Counted from the stretch's first letter, positions 1 through 10,611 are shown. The stretch is 15,840 bases of DNA from Clostridiales bacterium (GCA_012514225.1 JAAZAQ010000222.1:1-15840), one strand, 5' to 3'. The notes: generated by a model not told the origin, from the letters alone. A program made the numbers and translations.

Positions 1-455
1 AACTTGAACACCTTCAGCGGCGAGGCCAGCCGCTCCAGCCCGTCCGTCAGCGTGACGGGGGCGGTGGTCAGGGTCAGGATGCTGCTGCCGGTGACCAGGA
101 ACACCAGCCGGAGGGAGAAGTGCACGGCGTTCATCAGCCCCTCCTGCTTGACAACGACGGGCCCGATGCGGAGCAGCTCGGTCGTCCCGGCGCCGAAGAA
201 CAGGTTGAGGATGAAGGTGAAGGCCAGCAGGATGCGCATGGGGCGCAGGCTCCGGAGCATCAGGGCGGCGGGCAGCTTCGACATCCAGGCCGCGAAGGCC
301 AGGTAGAGGGCGACGGGGATGTACAGCCACAGGTCGCGCACCAGGAACACCGCGATGAGGTAGAGGAAGGCCAGGACGATTTTGGCGCGCGGGTCCAGCC
401 GGTGCACCGGGCTGTCCACCGGGTAATACTGCCCCAGGGTGATGTCACGCAGCAT
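1..455 (-). CDS. ecfT: Energy-coupling factor transporter transmembrane protein EcfT (partial, 3' end outside window)
   Basis: EcfT is the integral membrane scaffold of group II ECF vitamin/micronutrient importers; it joins the two ATPases to exchangeable substrate-binding S components. The visible 151 residues start MLRDITLGQYYPVDSPVHRL and continue DPRAKIVLAF, a classic EcfT N-terminus. Hydrophobic segments lie at about 26-39, 42-56, 74-89 and 112-131. The C-terminal coupling helices with the Ala-Arg-Gly motifs lie beyond the window edge. The ATG at 455 overlaps the end of ecfA2 by 11 nt and follows a purine-rich AAAGGGGGGG stretch, so translation is probably coupled. It follows ecfA1 and ecfA2 in the usual A1-A2-T order. 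Identification is strong from sequence plus context. Confidence 0.93.
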   Translation of the reverse strand, partial: MLRDITLGQYYPVDSPVHRLDPRAKIVLAFLYLIAVFLVRDLWLYIPVALYLAFAAWMSKLPAALMLRSLRPMRILLAFTFILNLFFGAGTTELLRIGPVVVKQEGLMNAVHFSLRLVFLVTGSSILTLTTAPVTLTDGLERLASPLKVFK

Positions 456-1280
456 CGCCGTCCCCCCCTTTGATGAGCAGGGCGAGTTCCGCCGCGATGT
501 CCTCCAGCCGGGCGCGCTCGGCCAGTTCCAGCCCGCCTTCCCGCAGCAGGCGCGCCAGCTTGAACCCCTGGGGCACGTCCAGGCCCATCCGGGTCAGCCG
601 GTCGTACTGCGAGAAGACCTCTTCGGCCGTGCCCTCCATGGCCAGGGCGCCCTTTTCCAGCACCGCGACCCGGGTGGCCAGCCGCGCCACGTCGTCCATG
701 GCGTGGGAAATCAGCACCACCGTGGTGCCGGAGCGGTTCAGCCGCTGCACGTCCTCCAGCAGGAAGTCCCGTCCCCGCGGGTCCAGCCCGGCGGTGGGCT
801 CGTCCAGCACCAGCACGCGCGGCCGCATGGCCAGGACGCCCGCCAGCGCGGCGCGGCGCATCTGGCCGCCGGAGAGCTCAAAGGGCGAGCGCGGGCTGAT
901 TTCGCCGAAGTCCAGCCCCACCAGCGCCAGCGCCTCCCGAACCCGCGCGTCGATTTCCGCGTCGGACAGGCCCATGTTCCGGGGGCCGAAGGCGACGTCC
1001 TTGTAGACCGTTTCCTCGAACAGCTGGTGCTCCGGGTACTGGAACACCAGCCCGACCTGGAAGCGCAGCGCGCGGCGGTTGGCGTCCCCGGCGTTGATGT
1101 CCTGCCCGTCCAGCAGCACGCGGCCGGAGGTGGGCTTCAGCAGGCCGTTGAGGTGCTGGGCCAGGGTGGACTTGCCCGAGCCCGTGTGGCCGATCAGGGC
1201 CAGCAGCTCGCCGTCCCGGACGGTCAGGTCGACCTTGTCCAGCGCCACGGTGGTCTGGGGGCCGGAGCGGTAGGCGTGGC

Positions 1281-1305
<25 letters not shown>
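445..1305 (-). CDS. ecfA2: Energy-coupling factor transporter ATP-binding protein EcfA2
   Basis: This is one of the two ABC ATPases that drive the ECF importer. With the chosen start it is 286 residues, normal for the family. Visible motifs are Walker A GHTGSGKS (39-46), Q-loop VFQYPEHQLFEETV (87-100, typical of EcfA2), signature LSGGQMRR (144-151), Walker B VLVLDEPT (164-171) with D-loop AGLDP, and switch His201. The reading frame is open far upstream, but a GTG at 1305 is preceded by GGAGG about ten bases away and gives a sequence beginning at the nucleotide-binding fold; no ATG is better placed. The gene overlaps the end of ecfA1 by 25 nt, and its stop overlaps the ecfT start, so all three are probably translationally coupled. 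Confidence 0.94.
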
Positions 1306-3337
<2,032 letters not shown>

Positions 3338-4084
3338 TTACGGCGCGATGTCCGGCCACACCCGGGTCAGGCCGTCCAGCTCCCGGGCGTAAGGCGCGAA
3401 ATGCGGGCTGCGGGGCCAGGGCGCAGGCAGGTATTCGGGCGGGCAGACGAAGACCATGCCCTTGCCGGTCACCGGGTGGGCGAAGCGCAGGCGCATGCCC
3501 CACAGTGCGATGAGGGATTCCCCCGCGCCGCGCGGGTTGTAGCGCGCGTCGCCCAGCAGGGGGTGGCCGAAGTGGGCCATCTGGGCGCGGATCTGGTGGG
3601 AGCGCCCGGTCTGCAGCTTGACGGCGACCAGGCTCTTTTCCGCGCTGTGGGCGACGGTCTGCCCGGAGAGCACCGCCTCCTTGCCCTGGCGCCTGAGGTA
3701 GGCGGGCAGGACGCGCACGGTGTTCTGCGCGGGGTCCTTGACCAGGTAGTCCTTCAGGGTGAAGCGGTCGGGCGTTTCGCCCGCGCATACCAGCACGTAC
3801 TCCCGGCTCAGGCCGCCTTCCTTCATTTGCGCCGCGAAGCGCGCGGCCGCCTTGCTGGTGCGCGCGAAGACCAGCAGCCCGCCCACAGGCCGGTCCATGC
3901 GGTGCACCAGGCCCAGGAAGACGTCGCCGGGCTTTTCGTACTTCTCCTTCAGGTAGCCCTTCAGGACGCCCAGCAGGTCGCGGTCCTGGGTGCGGTCGCC
4001 CTGGGTGAGCATGCGGGGCGGCTTGAGGGCGACCAGCACGTGGTTGTCCTCGAACAGGATGGGTGGAATCGCGCTTTGGCTCAC
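3338..4084 (-). CDS. RluA-family pseudouridine synthase
   Basis: The enzyme isomerises uridine to pseudouridine in rRNA or tRNA. It is 248 residues without an N-terminal S4 domain, so nearer in size to RluA than to RluD. The catalytic motif is LVHRMDRPVGGLLVFARTSK, with Asp64 as the predicted nucleophile (HRLDRPTSG in many homologues). Other conserved blocks are SREYVLVC and the C-terminal LQTGRSHQIRAQMAHFGHPL with GD following. The frame is open further upstream, but GTG at 4084 has AAAGGAG about seven bases before it and forms a GTGA overlap with the methyltransferase stop, giving VSQSAIPPILFEDNHVLVAL, a typical start for this family. Target nucleotides cannot be assigned from sequence, so no symbol is given. 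Confidence 0.93.
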   Translation of the reverse strand: MSQSAIPPILFEDNHVLVALKPPRMLTQGDRTQDRDLLGVLKGYLKEKYEKPGDVFLGLVHRMDRPVGGLLVFARTSKAAARFAAQMKEGGLSREYVLVCAGETPDRFTLKDYLVKDPAQNTVRVLPAYLRRQGKEAVLSGQTVAHSAEKSLVAVKLQTGRSHQIRAQMAHFGHPLLGDARYNPRGAGESLIALWGMRLRFAHPVTGKGMVFVCPPEYLPAPWPRSPHFAPYARELDGLTRVWPDIAP

Positions 4085-4941
4085 TTCGTTCTCTCCTTTG
4101 GCCGCCACCGCCCCGTTGCGCCGGCGGGCAGCACGCCGCCGGAGGCGATGGGCAGGCACAGTTCCTGCGCGTCCAGGGCCCCCTCCGGCAGGGCGCGGCG
4201 CAGGATGTTGCCCAGGACGGCGGGCTGGAAGCCCGTGGTATAGCCGTTGATGAGGAAGAACAGCGGCTCCTCCGACAGCAGCCCGGCGCACAGCTCCGCC
4301 AGGGGGAAGAGCTCGTCCTCCAATTTCCAGACCTCGCCGCCGGGGCCCCGGCCGTAGCTGGGCGGGTCCATCAGGATGCCGTCATACCGGCTGCCGCGGC
4401 GCAGCTCGCGCCGCACGAAAGCCTTCGCGTCCTCCACGATGTATCGGCAGCCGTCCTCCGGGGCGCCGGTCAGGCCGCGGTTTTCCCGCGCCCAGGCGAC
4501 CATGCCCCGGGCCGCGTCCACATGGGTGACCTTCGCGCCGGACATCGAGAGGGCCAGGGTCGCCCCGCCGGTGTAGGCGAAGAGGTTGAGCACCCTGGCG
4601 CCGGGGCGGCCTTCGACCCGGGCGCGCATCCAGTCCCAGTTGCCGGCCTGCTCGGGGAAGAGGCCGGTGTGCTTGAAGCCCGTGGGCCGCACATAGAACC
4701 GCAGGTCCCGGTAGGCGATTTCCCAGCGCTCCGGCAGGGGCTTTTTGAAGGTCCACGCGCCGCCGCCCGCCGCGCTGCGGGCGTACACGGCGTCCGCCTG
4801 CCCCCAAAGGCCGGGCTTTGCCTTCGGCCAGATGACCTGCGGGTCTGGGCGCGCCAGCAGGTAGTCGCCCCAGCGCTCCAGCTTCATCCCTTCGCCGGCG
4901 TCCAGCACCTCGAAATCCCGCCAGGCGTCGCTCAGGAACAC
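4081..4941 (-). CDS. Class I SAM-dependent methyltransferase, probably RNA-directed
   Basis: This 286-residue protein has a short N-terminal beta-rich region (FEVLDAGEGMKLERWG, RPDPQVIW) followed by a Rossmann methyltransferase domain. Motif I is VLNLFAYTGGATLAL (117-131), the acidic ribose-binding residue is Asp142 in THVDAARGMV, and motif IV is DPPSYGRG (192-199). It resembles the RlmI/RlmK-like group (Pfam Methyltrans_SAM type) but lacks a visible PUA domain. The motif VI region (FFLINGYTTGF) has no cysteine, so the catalytic Cys expected of m5C enzymes is absent. The substrate is unresolved. The chosen GTG at 4941 overlaps the glpK stop by 10 nt and has GGGAGG six to seven bases upstream; the frame further upstream is antisense-like low-complexity sequence. 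It is coupled to rluA by GTGA. Confidence 0.88.
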   Translation of the reverse strand: MFLSDAWRDFEVLDAGEGMKLERWGDYLLARPDPQVIWPKAKPGLWGQADAVYARSAAGGGAWTFKKPLPERWEIAYRDLRFYVRPTGFKHTGLFPEQAGNWDWMRARVEGRPGARVLNLFAYTGGATLALSMSGAKVTHVDAARGMVAWARENRGLTGAPEDGCRYIVEDAKAFVRRELRRGSRYDGILMDPPSYGRGPGGEVWKLEDELFPLAELCAGLLSEEPLFFLINGYTTGFQPAVLGNILRRALPEGALDAQELCLPIASGGVLPAGATGRWRPKERTK

Positions 4942-6446
4942 GCCGCGCCCTCCCGCCGCCCGGCGTCGGTCAGGGCGGTCTCCACGGCGGCGGCCCAGCC
5001 CGCCCTGCGGGCCTTGCGTTCGGCTTCGCCGATGGCCGGCTCGAAATCCCGCTCCGGCCGCCACAGCGCGGCGGCCTCCCGCGGGCCGTCAATCAGCCCC
5101 TTGCCCACGCCGGCCAGCAGCGCCGCGCCCAGGGCGGTGGTTTCCCGCTCCTGCGGCCGCTGCACGCGCACGCCGGAGATGTCGGCCTGCAACTGCATCA
5201 TCAGGCTGTTCGCGCTGCCGCCGCCGTCCGCGCGCAGGACACCGGGATTCCGCCCCAGCGCGCCCGCCATCAGGCGCAGCAGGTCGTCGGACTGGAAGGC
5301 GATGGACTCCAGCGCCGCGCGGGCCAGGTGGCAGCGGTTGCTGCCGCGGGTGAGGCCCAGCAGCGTGCCCCGGGCGTACATGTTCCAGTGCGGCGCACCC
5401 AGGCCGGTGAAGGCCGGGACGAAGTGGACGCCGCCGGTGTCCTCCACTTGCCGTGCCAGCTCCTCCGACTCTGCGGCGGTCTTCAGGACGCCCAGCTCGT
5501 CGCGCAGCCACTGGATGGCGGCGCCGGCGACGAACACGCTGCCCTCCAGCGCGAAAACGGGCTTGCCGCCGATTCGCCAGGCCAGGGTGGACAGCAGCCC
5601 CGGCACGTCCCCGGCCGGCCGTTCCCCGGCGTTCATCAGCATGAAGCAGCCCGTGCCGTAGGTGTTCTTGACGTCCCCGGGGTTCAGGCAGCCCTGGCCG
5701 AACAGGGCGGCGTGCTGGTCGCCCGCCAGGGCGCAGACGGGGACGGGCCCGCCCAGCAGGGAGGGATGGAGGTCCCCCGCGGCCTGCGCGGTGTCCAGGA
5801 CCCGGGGCAGCAGGGCGCGGGGCAGGTTGAAGGCCCGCAGCAGGTCGTCGTCCCAGTCCTGGGTATGCAGGTTGAACAGCATCGTGCGGCAGGCGTTGGT
5901 CGCGTCCGTCACGTGGGGCTGGCCTGACAGCAGGCGGAAGGCCAGGAAGCTGTCCACGGTGCCGAAGCACAGTTCGCCCTTTTCCGCGCGCTCTTGCAGG
6001 CCGTACTCGTCCAGCAGCCAGCGCAGTTTGGTCGCTGAAAAATAGGCGTCCGGCACCAACCCTGTTTTCGCGCGGATGAGGGGCGCGAGCCCCTCTGCCT
6101 TGAGCCGCTCCACCATCGGCGCGGTGCGCCGGCACTGCCAGACCACGGCGGGCGCCAGGGCTTTCCCGGTTTCCCGGTCCCAGACGAGGGTGGTTTCCCG
6201 CTGGTTCGCGACGCCGGCGGCGGCGATCTGCCCGGGGCGGACGCCGGCCCTGCGGACGGCCTCCCGCATCGCGCGCATGGTGGTGTCCACCAGGTCTTCC
6301 GGCTCATGCTCCACCCAGCCCGGGCGCGGGTAGCGCTGGGCGAACTCAAAGGCCGCCGATGCGGTGAGGCGGCCTTCGGGCGTGAATACGGCGGCGCGGG
6401 AGGAGGTGGTTCCCTGGTCCAGCGCTAGGAGAAACTGAGCGGCCAC
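4932..6446 (-). CDS. glpK: Glycerol kinase
   Basis: Phosphorylates glycerol to sn-glycerol 3-phosphate with ATP, feeding phospholipid synthesis or glycolysis. At 504 residues it matches the family. FGGY-fold landmarks are LALDQGTTSSRAAVF at the N-terminus, NQRETTLVWD, AGDQHAALFGQG (241-252), NTYGTGCFMLMN, LEGSVFVAGAAIQWLRDELG, VPAFTGLGAPHWN, and ADGGGSANSLMMQLQADI near the C-terminus. The start is GTG at 6446, preceded by AAGGAGGG three bases away. It lies 18 bp after the propeller gene and overlaps the methyltransferase. No glpF or glpD is nearby, which is unusual for glpK. The histidine that HPr phosphorylates in many low-GC Firmicutes (HFYG motif) aligns with Ser229 here, so PTS control by that route is not expected. 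Confidence 0.97.
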   Translation of the reverse strand: MAAQFLLALDQGTTSSRAAVFTPEGRLTASAAFEFAQRYPRPGWVEHEPEDLVDTTMRAMREAVRRAGVRPGQIAAAGVANQRETTLVWDRETGKALAPAVVWQCRRTAPMVERLKAEGLAPLIRAKTGLVPDAYFSATKLRWLLDEYGLQERAEKGELCFGTVDSFLAFRLLSGQPHVTDATNACRTMLFNLHTQDWDDDLLRAFNLPRALLPRVLDTAQAAGDLHPSLLGGPVPVCALAGDQHAALFGQGCLNPGDVKNTYGTGCFMLMNAGERPAGDVPGLLSTLAWRIGGKPVFALEGSVFVAGAAIQWLRDELGVLKTAAESEELARQVEDTGGVHFVPAFTGLGAPHWNMYARGTLLGLTRGSNRCHLARAALESIAFQSDDLLRLMAGALGRNPGVLRADGGGSANSLMMQLQADISGVRVQRPQERETTALGAALLAGVGKGLIDGPREAAALWRPERDFEPAIGEAERKARRAGWAAAVETALTDAGRREGAACS

Positions 6447-6464
6447 GCGCCCTCCTTGTTCGGG

Positions 6465-9182
6465 TTATTCAAGGCGGATGCCGTACATGCGGCTGTTCTC
6501 CCGCCCGGAGGTTCCGATGACCAGCACGTCGTTGTACACCGCAGGGGAGCCTTCCACCGGCCCGCCCAGCTCCAGGGTGAAGAGAACCCGCCCGCTGGCG
6601 CCGTCGAGCAGGAAGAGGCGCCCCTCCGCGTCCGCCTGGATGACGCGGGCGCGGCCGTCGGGCGTGTAGACGGCAACGGGGGAGGAGACGGAGCCGGCGG
6701 CCAGGGGCAGCTTCCACGCCTGCTCGCCGGTCGCCTTGTTCAAGGCGACGAGGGCGCCGCCCTCCTCGGTTTTGTTGAGGGTGAACAGCACCAGATGGCC
6801 GATGCCTTCCCGGCCGACCAGCGGGCTGGCTTTCAGGCCGGAGCGCTCGCCCTTGTCGTACTTGGCCTTGATTTCCACCTTCCAGGCCTCCTGGCCGGTC
6901 AGGGCGTCCAGCCGGCGCAGCACGGCCACGCCGTCCCGGCGGGAGCGGTCGAACACCGTGGTGCCGGTATACAGCGCCAGGGCGCTGTCCCCCTCCAGGT
7001 CCAGGGCGGGGGTGGCGTCGGTGTTGTCGCCCGTGTCGAAAGCCCAGACGGTCTTCAGGGTGGTCGTGTCCACGCAGCGGATGATGCCCCGCTTGTCCGC
7101 CACGAAGGCGTAGGGGCCATACATCGCGGCGGAGGCCTCGATGGAGACGCTGTTGTCCGGCTGCTTGCCCGCCTTGGTGCGCAGGTAGGTCACGTCCGGG
7201 TCGACGGTCAGGGTTTTGGTGTCCCTGACGTCGAACACCGTGTTGAGGGTGACGGTATAGATGAGGCCGTTCTCGCCGGCCACGACCAGGCTGTCGCTGA
7301 AGCGGTCGAACAGCGCCGTGCCGTCGAAGGCCCCGTTGGTCGCGTATTGCAGCTGGTTCTTGGTCTTGCGGCCGTTGATGAATTCCGCCCGGCTGCCGTC
7401 CACCAGGTTGTAGATGAAGAAGCCGATGTCGCCCGTCTTGCCGGGCAACTTGGAGATGCCCTGGCCGAAGGCGGCCAGCGGCCGGCCCATCGGGTCCACC
7501 GACACGCTGCCCTTCAGGGGGAAGCCGACGTCGAAGGGCTCGCGGGTGGGCTTGCCGTCGTTCAAGTCCAGGAAGTAAACCTTGCCGTCCTGCGCCGCGA
7601 AGATGACCTCCTTCAGCGCGCGGACCGCCTTCTTTTCCTCGTTGAGGTTCATCATCTCGCGCACCTCGATGGGCCACTTGACGATGGCGGGCTGGCCCGT
7701 CCAGCCCAGGCCGTAGAGGGTGCCGGAGTCGGAGGTGCGCAGGCTGCCGACCTCGGCCTGCCAGAGGACGGACAGCTGCTCCAGCGCCATGTCCGCCGTG
7801 CCGAAGGCCGCGTTTTGGCGCATGCCGTCGCCGCGGAAGGTGAACACGCCCCCGGGGTAGTAGGTGTATCCCTCCCCGCCCTGCACGTTCAGCGGCGTTT
7901 CCCGGGTATAGTCGCCCAGGCCCTTGGCGCCCCGGTAGGCGGTCTCGGTGACGTTCATACGGCCGGGGCCTTGCGCCTCGGCGGCCTGGGCGGTCAGCGC
8001 GGGCATGGGCGTTGCGGTCGGGGCCGCCGTCGGCGCGGCGGGCTCAACCGGCTCCATCGGTTCTACGGATTCGATCGGCTCCACCGGTACTGCCGGCTCA
8101 ATGGGCGCGACGGGCTCCACCGGCTCGATTGGTTCGACGGGCTCCACCGGCTCCATCGGTTCGACCGGCGCGGCCGGTTCGAAAGGCGCCGCCGGCTCGG
8201 CAGTCTGGAGCGGCGAATGCCAGTCCGTCGAGGTGATGACTTTCATGTCCGTCCCCGGCGCGCCCGTTTCGCCCGGCAGGGGGGTGAAGGCGGGCAGCAG
8301 CGCTTGCAGGGAGGGGGTTTGCGGCTCGGGCGGGGGCGCCAGGACGCCGGAAAAGGCTTCCGGCGTCGGCTGGAACACGGGCGGCGGCGTGAAGGTGGGC
8401 TCGATGGTGGGGGCGGGGGTCGGGGTGGGCGCCGACACGGTCAGCAGAACGGTCAGGTCGGTTTTGTGCCAGGCGTCGCCCTGCTTGAATCCCGCCGTCA
8501 GCGGGCCTTCCCGTGGCGTGTCCAGGATGGAGGTCAGCGTCCAGACGGTATTGGCCGGCGCGTCCACGGCTTCCTGGACGCCCGGGATTTCGTTGTCGGC
8601 CTCGTCCCAGATGCGCACGCCGTCGATTGCGCGGCTGGCGGTGAAGGTGAACACGGTTTTCACGCCGGTCTGCACCTTGTCCTCCGGCGTGTCGAACTTG
8701 AGCAGCCGGGCCGGCTCCTGCCGGTTGACGCCCACCAGGCCCAGGGCGCCGTCCACCACCTGGTGGGAGAGGCCGCGCGCCGTGCCCAGGATGCCTTTGG
8801 CGTCCTTTGGAATCAGGAAATAGGAGACGGCCAGGATGACGGCCAGCGCGAGGAAAAGGGCCAGCAGCGCCATCGGCCAGCGCCGCGGCGGCAGGTCTTC
8901 CTCGTCGTATTCGTCCTCATACCGGGGGGCGTAGGGGGAGGGGTCGCGCCGGGGCGGCTGGTATTCGGCTTCCTCGTACACCCGGGGCGCCGGGCGCGGG
9001 GGCGGGGGCGGCACAGGCCGCGTGGCGTCGTAGCCGTAGGGAGGCGGGGGCGCGGCGCCCTCCGGCGGGTAGCCGGCGCGCAGCGGGGTTTCCCGTCCCT
9101 GCCCGGCCGCCGGGGCGCCCGGGTCCTGGTGGCGTTCGCTCCTGCGCCTGCGCGGCGCGGCCGGATATTCCTGGTTGGACAT
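6465..9182 (-). CDS. Single-pass membrane protein with proline-rich tail, Glu-Pro repeat stalk and PQQ-like beta-propeller domain
   Basis: The protein is 905 residues. Residues 1-100 are low-complexity, rich in Pro, Arg and acidic residues (GAAPPPPYGY, DEYDEEDLPPRRW). One transmembrane helix follows at about 104-124 (MALLALFLALAVILAVSYFL). The RR before it suggests the N-terminus is cytoplasmic and the rest outside. Residues 160-250 look like a small folded domain. Residues 250-310 are Thr/Pro-rich (APTPTPAPTIEPTFTPPP), and 329-381 are a Glu-Pro repeat that may span the cell wall. From about 440 to the end lie repeated blades of PQQ/BamB-like type: VIFAAQDGKVYFLDLNDGK, ADKRGIIRCVDTTTLKTVWA, ALNKATGEQAWKLPL, LFLLDGASGRVLFTLELGG. 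No enzyme or quinone-ligand motif is evident, so a structural or sensing role is a guess. ATG 9182 follows AAAGGAG; it lies 43 bp after glyS. Confidence 0.85.
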   Translation of the reverse strand: MSNQEYPAAPRRRRSERHQDPGAPAAGQGRETPLRAGYPPEGAAPPPPYGYDATRPVPPPPPRPAPRVYEEAEYQPPRRDPSPYAPRYEDEYDEEDLPPRRWPMALLALFLALAVILAVSYFLIPKDAKGILGTARGLSHQVVDGALGLVGVNRQEPARLLKFDTPEDKVQTGVKTVFTFTASRAIDGVRIWDEADNEIPGVQEAVDAPANTVWTLTSILDTPREGPLTAGFKQGDAWHKTDLTVLLTVSAPTPTPAPTIEPTFTPPPVFQPTPEAFSGVLAPPPEPQTPSLQALLPAFTPLPGETGAPGTDMKVITSTDWHSPLQTAEPAAPFEPAAPVEPMEPVEPVEPIEPVEPVAPIEPAVPVEPIESVEPMEPVEPAAPTAAPTATPMPALTAQAAEAQGPGRMNVTETAYRGAKGLGDYTRETPLNVQGGEGYTYYPGGVFTFRGDGMRQNAAFGTADMALEQLSVLWQAEVGSLRTSDSGTLYGLGWTGQPAIVKWPIEVREMMNLNEEKKAVRALKEVIFAAQDGKVYFLDLNDGKPTREPFDVGFPLKGSVSVDPMGRPLAAFGQGISKLPGKTGDIGFFIYNLVDGSRAEFINGRKTKNQLQYATNGAFDGTALFDRFSDSLVVAGENGLIYTVTLNTVFDVRDTKTLTVDPDVTYLRTKAGKQPDNSVSIEASAAMYGPYAFVADKRGIIRCVDTTTLKTVWAFDTGDNTDATPALDLEGDSALALYTGTTVFDRSRRDGVAVLRRLDALTGQEAWKVEIKAKYDKGERSGLKASPLVGREGIGHLVLFTLNKTEEGGALVALNKATGEQAWKLPLAAGSVSSPVAVYTPDGRARVIQADAEGRLFLLDGASGRVLFTLELGGPVEGSPAVYNDVLVIGTSGRENSRMYGIRLE
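8040..8198 (-). repeat. Degenerate in-frame repeat encoding Glu-Pro triplets
   Basis: Inside the propeller gene, residues 329-381 read as a run of three-residue units of the form (V/I/M/A)-E-P or A-A-P, for example EPMEPVEPVEPIEPVEP. At DNA level this is a degenerate 9-nt period with longer imperfect 18-36 nt copies (plus-strand GGCTCCACCGGCTC recurs exactly at 8113-8126 and 8140-8153 and imperfectly elsewhere). Such tracts are prone to slippage, and the protein product would be an extended, negatively charged rod. It is a coding repeat, not a CRISPR or an intergenic array. Confidence 0.85.
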
Positions 9183-9225
9183 CAGCGGACTCCTTTCCTT
9201 CGGCAGGGGCGCGGGGCGCCCCCGG

Positions 9226-10611
9226 TCAAAAGGCGGTCTTCTCCCGCAGGGTCGCGGTCAGTTCGGAGACGGCCACGCGCTCCTGGGCCATGGTGTCCCG
9301 GTCGCGCAGGGTGACGGTGCCGTCCTCCAGGGTGTCGAAGTCCACCGTCACGCAATAGGGGGTTCCGGCCTCGTCCTGGCGGCGGTAGCGCTTGCCGATG
9401 GAGCCGGACTCGTCGTAGTCGGTCATGAACTCGCGGGAGAGCATCCGGTGGATTTCCCTGGCTTTTTCGCCCAGCTTGTTCTTCTGCAGCGGCAGGACGG
9501 CGGCCTTGAAGGGCGCCAGGGCGGGGTGGAGCCGCAGCACGCCGCGCACGTCGCCGCCCTCCAGCTCCTCCTCCTCGTAGGCGTCGCACAGGAAAGCCAG
9601 CGCCACCCGGTCCGCGCCCAGGGAGGGCTCCACCACGTAGGGGATGAAGCGCTCGTTGCTCACCGGGTCGATATATTCCATGTTCTCCCCGCTGTGCTCC
9701 TGGTGCTGCTTCAAATCGAAGTCCGTGCGGTCGGCGATGCCCCAGAGCTCGCCCCAGCCGAAGGGGAAGCGGTACTCGAAGTCGGTGGTCGCCTTGGAGT
9801 AGTGGGACAGCTCCTCGGGCTTGTGGTCGCGCAGGCGCAGGTTGTCTTCCTTCATGCCCAGGCTGATCAGCCAGTCCCGGCAAAAGCCGCGCCAATACTC
9901 GAACCAGGCCAGGTCCTCCCCGGGCTTGCAGAAGAACTCCAGCTCCATCTGCTCAAACTCGCGCGTGCGGAAGGTGAAGTTGCCGGGGGTGATCTCGTTG
10001 CGGAAGGATTTGCCGATCTGGGCGACGCCCATGGGCAGCTTGCGCCGGGTGGCGCGCACGACGTTCTTGAAGTTGACGAAGATGCCCTGCGCGGTTTCCG
10101 GGCGCAGGTAGATTTCCGCCGCGGAGTCCTCCGTCACGCCCTGGTGGGTCCGGAACATCATGTTGAATTTGCGGATGCCGGTAAAATCCCGCTTGCCGCA
10201 GGCGGGGCAGGCAATCTGCTTTTCCCGCACCCAGGCTTCCAGGCGCTCGTTGCTCCAGCCGTCCGCCTGCACGGCCTCGCCCCGGCTCCGGGCGTCCTCC
10301 TCGATGAGCTGGTCGGCGCGGAAGCGCGCCTTGCAGCCCTTGCAGTCCATCAGCGGGTCGTTAAAGTTGCCCACGTGCCCGGAGGCCACCCACACGCTGC
10401 GGTTCATCAGGATGGCGCTGTCCAGCCCGACGTTGTGCTCGCTCTCCTGGACGAACTTCTTCCACCAGGCGCGCTTGACGTTATTCTTGAACTCCACGCC
10501 CAGGGGGCCGTAGTCCCAGGTGTTGGCCAGACCGCCGTAAATCTCCGAGCCCGGGAAAATAAAGCCGCGCACCTTGCACAGCGCGACCAGTTTGTCCATC
10601 GTCAGCGGCAC
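9226..10611 (-). CDS. glyS: Glycyl-tRNA synthetase, homodimeric class II type
   Basis: Charges tRNA-Gly. It is 461 residues, matching the single-chain alpha-2 bacterial/eukaryal type rather than the two-subunit alpha2-beta2 enzyme. It opens with the substrate-binding [21 protein letters not shown] four-cysteine zinc motif is visible (C90, C93, C135, C138). Motif 2 is [20 protein letters not shown] (203-222) and motif 3 is [14 protein letters not shown] (328-341); the anticodon-binding domain covers about 360-455. The frame is open upstream to 10758, past the promoter. GTG at 10611 sits seven bases after AAGGAGG and downstream of the predicted transcription start, so it is preferred over ATG at 10599. 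This is the first gene of the long minus-strand operon. No T-box leader precedes it; the predicted leader is only about 22 nt. Confidence 0.95.
   Translation of the reverse strand: MPLTMDKLVALCKVRGFIFPGSEIYGGLANTWDYGPLGVEFKNNVKRAWWKKFVQESEHNVGLDSAILMNRSVWVASGHVGNFNDPLMDCKGCKARFRADQLIEEDARSRGEAVQADGWSNERLEAWVREKQIACPACGKRDFTGIRKFNMMFRTHQGVTEDSAAEIYLRPETAQGIFVNFKNVVRATRRKLPMGVAQIGKSFRNEITPGNFTFRTREFEQMELEFFCKPGEDLAWFEYWRGFCRDWLISLGMKEDNLRLRDHKPEELSHYSKATTDFEYRFPFGWGELWGIADRTDFDLKQHQEHSGENMEYIDPVSNERFIPYVVEPSLGADRVALAFLCDAYEEEELEGGDVRGVLRLHPALAPFKAAVLPLQKNKLGEKAREIHRMLSREFMTDYDESGSIGKRYRRQDEAGTPYCVTVDFDTLEDGTVTLRDRDTMAQERVAVSELTATLREKTAF

Noticed and set aside
8040..8198. CRISPR-like or tandem intergenic array
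   Set aside because: The units are 9-nt degenerate codon repeats without unique spacers and lie inside a coding frame.
7948..8823. A collagen-like Gly-Ser-Thr repeat protein on the plus strand
   Set aside because: The Gly-Ser-X pattern is the reverse reading of the Glu-Pro repeat in the propeller gene. The rest of the frame is not protein-like.
9183..9225. GGGGCG-CGCCCC hairpin after glyS as a terminator
   Set aside because: A six-pair stem is possible, but there is no T run after it and the next gene's ribosome binding site follows directly, so read-through is expected.
6456..9314. A 952-codon plus-strand open frame opposite the propeller gene
   Set aside because: It is an antisense shadow created by high GC and codon-position bias. 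Its product is a low-complexity Gly/Arg/Val/His mixture with no domain, and the minus-strand frame has clear family motifs.
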